Shown here: positions 59,988 through 64,000 of the stretch, piece after piece
Layout: each line of letters opens with the position of its first letter
Numbering within the stretch: position 1 is the stretch's first letter
NCBI GenBank assembly: GCA_944380295.1
Contig: CALWHE010000008.1
Span: forward strand, 1 to 64,000
Direction: 5' to 3'
From: an uncultured Christensenellaceae bacterium
GTDB taxonomy: Bacteria > Bacillota > Clostridia > Christensenellales > UBA3700
DNA: 64,000 nucleotides
The notes under the pieces: model-generated
Databases searched by the model: none
Told to the model about the DNA's origin: nothing
The model's input: the letters and a program-made list of their open reading frames with translations, nothing else
Program-made: the position numbers and the translations under genes

Positions 59988-61687
59988 CCAAGGGCATGTA
60001 TTTGGAATTCAAGCCCGCCAACTGCAAGGACTGTTACCGCTGTCTGCGTTCCTGTCCGGTCAAGGCGATAGAAGTCGCCACGCATCAGGCGACCATCATA
60101 GAAGACAGGTGCATACTCTGCGGCAAATGCACGCTGGTGTGTCATCAGAACGCCAAGGTGGTGCACAGCGGCAGAGAGGAAGTGGAAAAGCTGCTGGAAG
60201 AGGGCAACGTGATCGCATCGGTGGCGCCTTCTTTTGTGGCTAGCTTGGGCATCAACAACTTTGAGATATTGCGCAAGGGGCTGCAACAGATGGGCTTTGC
60301 GGACGCGGAAGAAACGGCGATAGGCGCCGCCGCGGTGGTGGAGTGCTTCAAGCAGGATCTGGAAAGCGGCAAATACCGCAATTACATCACGTCCTGCTGT
60401 CCGGCGGTGAACAGGCTGATACAGCTTTATTATCCGGGCGCGCTCAAATATCTCTCTCCGGTGGTATCGCCCATGGTGGCGCACGGCAATCTGATCAAAA
60501 AGAGCCGTCCGGACGCCAAAGTGGTCTTTATCGGTCCGTGCATCGCCAAAAAGCGCGAGGCGGCTGAGAGCGGCGTGATAGACGGCGTGCTGACCTTTGA
60601 AGAGGCGCTGGAAATGCTGCGGGATAAGTGCGTTATCCTGGGCAGCGAGAATTTGGACGAAGAAGAGAGCGGTGGTCTGCGCGCCAGGTATTTTCCCATA
60701 CCGCGCGGCGTGATCAAGTCTTTCGACCGTCTGCCCGAGGGGTATGAGTATCTGGCGGTGGACGGCGTGGAGCGCTGCAAAGAGGTGCTGGAAAACATAG
60801 ACGATATGGACGGGGTGTTCATAGAGATGAACGCCTGCGAATACGCCTGCATAAACGGTCCCTGCGCCATCCGCAACCGCGGCGGCGCCATCAAAGCCAA
60901 CGAGGCTGTGCGCGGCTATGCCGGCAGAAGAGGCGGCGGAGCGCTCGCGTTCGGCGAAGAAGATCTGGCAGGCATGCGCCGGGTGCACGCGCGTCTGCGC
61001 GCCAGCGGCTTTGACGTGAGCGAGGAGCGCCTGTTAAAGATAATGGCAAAAACGGGCAGGGACAAGCCGGAAAATCAGCTCAACTGCGGCGCGTGCGGCT
61101 ATGAATCCTGCAAGCAGAAGGCGTGGGCGGTGGCAAACGGCTTTGCCGACATATCCATGTGCCTGCCTTACATGCGTCAGCGGGCGGAATCGCTCTCTTA
61201 CGAGATAATACAAAACAGTCCCAACGGCATTTTGGTGCTGGACGGGGACATGCGCGTGTTGCAGATGAATAACGCCGCCAAAAAGATGTTCGGCGTGACG
61301 GAGAGCGATCCCAAAGGCATGCTGCTTGTTGACTTTGCCGATCCTTCCGCCTATATCGGCGCTTATGAGAGCAAGACCGGCTTTACGCGCAAGTGCGAGC
61401 ATATAAAAAAGACGGACAGATATGTGGAGATAAACGCCGTGGTGCTCAAAGAACACAACGTGCTGTTTGCGCTCTACAAGGACATCACGGACGAAAAGCA
61501 GTATGAAGGCAAGCTGCATCAGCTCACTTCGGAAACGCTTGCTACCACCGACGAGGTGATCATGAAGCAGATGCGCGTGGCGCAGGAGATAGCCTCTCTG
61601 CTGGGCGAGACCACGGCGGAGACCAAAGTGGCGCTGCTCAAACTCAAAAGCATGCTCAAACGCGAGGAGGGCGGCGATGTCACTTGA
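59984..61687 (+). CDS. Sensory [FeFe]-hydrogenase with PAS domain (group C)
   Basis: 567 residues. Two [4Fe-4S] motifs (CKDCYRCLRSCP and CILCGKCTLVC, about 14-53), an H-cluster domain with L1 YITSCCPAVNRL (about 134), L2 FIGPCIAKKREA (about 182) and L3 FIEMNACEYACINGPC (about 279), a further cluster motif NCGACGYESC (about 367), and a PAS domain (about 403-510: IIQNSPNGILVLDGDMRVLQ). Family knowledge: group C enzymes are thought to sense hydrogen rather than turn it over, and are coded beside a PP2C phosphatase, as here. In L3 Tyr-Ala precedes the second cysteine, where many have Gly-Gly. Confidence 0.92.
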   Translation: MTKGMYLEFKPANCKDCYRCLRSCPVKAIEVATHQATIIEDRCILCGKCTLVCHQNAKVVHSGREEVEKLLEEGNVIASVAPSFVASLGINNFEILRKGLQQMGFADAEETAIGAAAVVECFKQDLESGKYRNYITSCCPAVNRLIQLYYPGALKYLSPVVSPMVAHGNLIKKSRPDAKVVFIGPCIAKKREAAESGVIDGVLTFEEALEMLRDKCVILGSENLDEEESGGLRARYFPIPRGVIKSFDRLPEGYEYLAVDGVERCKEVLENIDDMDGVFIEMNACEYACINGPCAIRNRGGAIKANEAVRGYAGRRGGGALAFGEEDLAGMRRVHARLRASGFDVSEERLLKIMAKTGRDKPENQLNCGACGYESCKQKAWAVANGFADISMCLPYMRQRAESLSYEIIQNSPNGILVLDGDMRVLQMNNAAKKMFGVTESDPKGMLLVDFADPSAYIGAYESKTGFTRKCEHIKKTDRYVEINAVVLKEHNVLFALYKDITDEKQYEGKLHQLTSETLATTDEVIMKQMRVAQEIASLLGETTAETKVALLKLKSMLKREEGGDVT

Positions 61688-62837
61688 TATAGAGTATGGC
61701 TACACCTCGCTCAACAAGGCGGGGGAGGAGCTGTGCGGCGACAACGTGCAGATATATTCGGACGGAGAAAACACCACCGTGGTGCTTGCCGACGGCATGG
61801 GCAGCGGCGTGAAAGCCAACATACTCTCCATGCTCACGTCCAAGATATTGTGCACGATGGTCGCCAACGAGATCTCTATAGAAGACTGCGTGGAAACCAT
61901 TTTGGAAACGCTGCCCGTGTGCAAGGTGCGCGGCGTGGCGTATGCCACGTTCACGGTGGTGCACATCGACAAAAACGGCAGGGGCGTGATGTTTGAATTC
62001 GACAATCCGCCCGCCATATACTATCACAACGGCAGGTGTGAAGACTTGGAGCGCCGGGAGCTGGAAGTGCTGGGCAAAAAGGTCTATAAAAGCGATCTTG
62101 CCCTGCAAGAAGGGGACGTGATAGTGTTCATGAGCGACGGCGTTATCCATGCCGGCATCGGCATGCTGCTCAACTTCGGCTGGCAGCGTCCGGAAGTGAT
62201 GGACTTTTTGAACAAGACCGTCACGCCGCGCATGACGGCAAAGGCGGTGGCGTGTCTGCTGGCTGGGGCGTGCAACGACCTTTATATGGACAAGCCGGGC
62301 GACGACACCACGGTGGCGGCGATCAAGCTGCGCAAGAGTTTGCAGGTGGCGATCATGGTGGGCGCGCCGGTGAACAAGGACATGGACGATTACTGCGTGG
62401 AAAAGCTGATGAGTTACGAGGGCAAAAAAGCCGTGTGCGGCGGCACCACTTCGCAGATAGTGGCGCGGCATTTGGGCACCAAGGTGGACACGGTTTTGGA
62501 CTTTGTGGACAAAGATATTCCGCCCATCGGGCACATAGACGGCATAGATCTGACCACGGAGGGCGTGATAACGCTGAGGCGGCTGTTGGAGCTGGCGGAA
62601 AAATACAATTCCACGTCCGATCTTTCGCCCAAGTATTACGACAAAAAAGACGGCGCCTCCCTGCTTGCCAATCTCTTATTCGAGCAAGCCACCAAGGTGA
62701 ATTTTTTGGTGGGGCAGAGCGCCAACATCGCGCACAAGGGGCTGCCGATAGACATCACCATGAAGCTGAAATTGGTGGAAAAGCTGGCGGACAACCTGCG
62801 CAAAATGGGAAAACAAGTGGAGATAGAGTATAATTGA
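61677..62837 (+). CDS. SpoIIE/PP2C-type phosphatase linked to hydrogen sensing
   Basis: 386 residues. The first ~220 form a SpoIIE-like Ser/Thr phosphatase: VVLADGMGSGVKAN, FEFDNPPAIYYHNG, VIVFMSDGVIHAG and GDDTTVAAIKL hold the metal-binding aspartates. The last ~160 residues form a separate domain (VCGGTTSQIVARHLGTKV, PIGHIDGIDLTTEGVITL) of unknown function that is not part of PP2C. The 11-nt overlap with the hydrogenase gene argues for a joint sensory unit; the phosphoprotein target is not in this window. Confidence 0.9.
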   Translation: MSLDIEYGYTSLNKAGEELCGDNVQIYSDGENTTVVLADGMGSGVKANILSMLTSKILCTMVANEISIEDCVETILETLPVCKVRGVAYATFTVVHIDKNGRGVMFEFDNPPAIYYHNGRCEDLERRELEVLGKKVYKSDLALQEGDVIVFMSDGVIHAGIGMLLNFGWQRPEVMDFLNKTVTPRMTAKAVACLLAGACNDLYMDKPGDDTTVAAIKLRKSLQVAIMVGAPVNKDMDDYCVEKLMSYEGKKAVCGGTTSQIVARHLGTKVDTVLDFVDKDIPPIGHIDGIDLTTEGVITLRRLLELAEKYNSTSDLSPKYYDKKDGASLLANLLFEQATKVNFLVGQSANIAHKGLPIDITMKLKLVEKLADNLRKMGKQVEIEYN

Positions 62838-63412
62838 TGAAGATAATGATAGCGTCCGACGTTCACGGGTCGGCTTATTATGCGGCAAAGATAAAAGAGG
62901 TGTTCGCCAAAGAAGGCGCGTGCCTTTTGGTGCTGCTGGGCGATATATACAACCCCGGTCCGCGCAATCCCATCGCCGCGGTGCGCGATTACGCGCCGCT
63001 CAAAGTGGCGGAAGTGTTCAATTCGCTCAAAGACAGGCTGATGGTGATCAAGGGCAACTGCGACAGTCAGGTGGACACGCTCATCTCAGAATTCCACTTT
63101 GCGGAAGAGGGGCAGCTGTTCGTGGCGGGCAGGCGCATAACGCTCACGCACGGGCACATCTTCAACAGGGACGAACTGCCGCCCGCCTGCGGTGACGCGC
63201 TCATATACGGGCATGTGCATACGGGCTTTATAGAGCGGAAGGGAGGCGTGACCATCGCCAATCCCGGCTCCGTGACCCTGCCCAAGGAGGGCAGCGCGCA
63301 CGGTTATCTTGTTTTGGAAGAGGACGTGCTCACACTCAAAGACATAAACGACGGGAAAATTATAAGGCAAGAAAAAATCCGAGGGCGAGAGGAGAAAGAC
63401 AATGTTCAATAA
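62837..63412 (+). CDS. YfcE/MJ0936-type metallophosphoesterase
   Basis: 191-residue phosphodiesterase with the calcineurin-like fold: MIASDVHGS, LLGDIYNPG, VIKGNCDSQVD, ITLTHGHIF, YGHVHTG and ANPGSVTLPK bind two metal ions. Relatives act on small phosphodiesters in vitro. It sits between the sensory phosphatase and the second hydrogenase with overlaps at both ends (TGATG; 11 nt), so it belongs to the operon, though its role there is unclear. Confidence 0.88.
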   Translation: MKIMIASDVHGSAYYAAKIKEVFAKEGACLLVLLGDIYNPGPRNPIAAVRDYAPLKVAEVFNSLKDRLMVIKGNCDSQVDTLISEFHFAEEGQLFVAGRRITLTHGHIFNRDELPPACGDALIYGHVHTGFIERKGGVTIANPGSVTLPKEGSAHGYLVLEEDVLTLKDINDGKIIRQEKIRGREEKDNVQ

Positions 63413-64000
63413 GTTTGACACAAAGATCCAAGAGCTGAAATACGAGGTGCTCAAAGAGCTGATACGCAGGCGCTACGAGGGGAACATGGAAAACATTTAC
63501 ACCGAGATCCCCAAAAAGATAGTGCCCGGTCCCAAAGCCACCATGCGCTGCTGCATTTACAAGGAAAGGGCTATTCTGCAAGAGCGCATAAAGCTGGGCT
63601 TGGGCGGCAACAAGAGCGATCCCAACGTGATAGAAGTGATAGACGAGGCGTGCGACGAGTGCCCCGTGGGCGGCATTTACGTCACACCCGCCTGCCGCGG
63701 CTGCCTCAACCATATGTGCATGCAAAGCTGTCCCAAGGGCGCGATAACCATCGTCAACAACCGTCCGGTGATAGACAAGGAAAAGTGCATAGAGTGCGGC
63801 AAGTGCGTGCAGAGCTGCCCTTACAACGCCATTATCCATCAGCAACGCCCCTGCGTGCAGAGCTGCAAGGTGAAAGCCATCACCATGAACGAGGACAAAA
63901 AAGCGCGCGTTGACATCAACAAGTGCATCATGTGCGGCGCATGCGTTTATCAATGCCCCTTCGGCGCCATCCAGGACAAGTCCTTTATCATGGAATGCAT
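63402..64000 (+). CDS. [FeFe]-hydrogenase, group B type (partial, cut by window end)
   Basis: The first 199 residues of an open frame, preceded by GAGGAG. A helical N-terminal region (FNKFDTKIQELKYEVLKELI) and a cysteine-rich ferredoxin-like region follow: CCIYKE, CDECPVGGIY, CRGCLNHMCMQSCP, CIECGKCVQSCP, CVQSCK and CIMCGACVYQCP. This order is typical of monomeric group B [FeFe]-hydrogenases, whose H-cluster domain would lie beyond the window. It would be the catalytic, hydrogen-evolving partner of the sensory enzyme upstream. Confidence 0.82.
   Translation, partial: MFNKFDTKIQELKYEVLKELIRRRYEGNMENIYTEIPKKIVPGPKATMRCCIYKERAILQERIKLGLGGNKSDPNVIEVIDEACDECPVGGIYVTPACRGCLNHMCMQSCPKGAITIVNNRPVIDKEKCIECGKCVQSCPYNAIIHQQRPCVQSCKVKAITMNEDKKARVDINKCIMCGACVYQCPFGAIQDKSFIMEC

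Overview
The window comes from an endospore-forming anaerobic Firmicute of the Clostridia type, probably an uncultured gut lineage. Evidence seen: Spo0A, SigH, YabP, YabQ and YyaC sporulation genes; clostridial [FeFe]-hydrogenases; several glycosidases for host-type glycans (GH95, GH29, GH38); fermentative alcohol dehydrogenases; ThyX; mini-RNase III. No ribosomal RNA, phage, CRISPR array or intact transposase is visible. Family placement below class is not attempted. Promoters are mostly textbook sigma-A types (TTGACA, 17 bp, TATAAT).

Layout: 1-432, tandem tRNA-linked repeats and tRNA-Leu. 673-1440, spo0A. 1591-5816 (minus), an APH-fold kinase and a LacI regulator coupled to a GH95 fucosidase. 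6182-9452, citrate synthase and a lipoprotein. 9553-19000, DUF1846 protein, BofA-like protein, ApgM-type mutase with a bitopic envelope protein, a truncated metallophosphoesterase, a purine permease and a zinc alcohol dehydrogenase. 19061-24573, GH38 mannosidase, HD dNTPase, small membrane protein, CvpA. 24736-27977, YyaC, hairpin array 1, FtsH. 28066-33946, D-amino-acid transaminase, YabP, YabQ, a GNAT enzyme, formate-THF ligase, GlnRS and a hypothetical gene. 34204-41834, PurF, GH29 fucosidase, Pgk, TpiA, a 1-kb repeat region with hairpin array 2, GpmI. 42060-43346, membrane-inserted M28 peptidase. 43578-54528, a class III aminotransferase, FGGY kinase and two class II aldolase-like genes running into MrnC, ThyX, RlmB, SigH, a BspA-like lipoprotein, iron alcohol dehydrogenase, PHP phosphatase and Ung. 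54615-59540, RsmF-type methyltransferase, alpha/beta hydrolase, membrane protein, radical SAM protein, LicC-like nucleotidyltransferase. 59739-64000, a hydrogenase operon: a [2Fe-2S] protein, a PAS-containing sensory [FeFe]-hydrogenase, a SpoIIE-type phosphatase, a phosphoesterase and the start of a second [FeFe]-hydrogenase.

How the parts work together: Pgk, TpiA and GpmI supply lower glycolysis. The fucosidases and mannosidase feed it from glycans. The kinase-aldolase operon could deliver triose phosphates for TpiA. The hydrogenase operon sits behind a near-consensus Rex (NADH/NAD+) operator, so hydrogen metabolism and hydrogen sensing appear redox controlled.

The most unusual signals are non-coding. 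Two oppositely oriented five-hairpin arrays share loops and a GTGAAAT linker while some stems have been replaced by other complementary sequences. The tRNA-Leu-linked tandem repeats show the same pattern: near-identical flanks with swapped stems. Separately, at least four genes have a promoter whose -10 box lies exactly 6 nt before the ATG and no Shine-Dalgarno, which predicts leaderless mRNAs.
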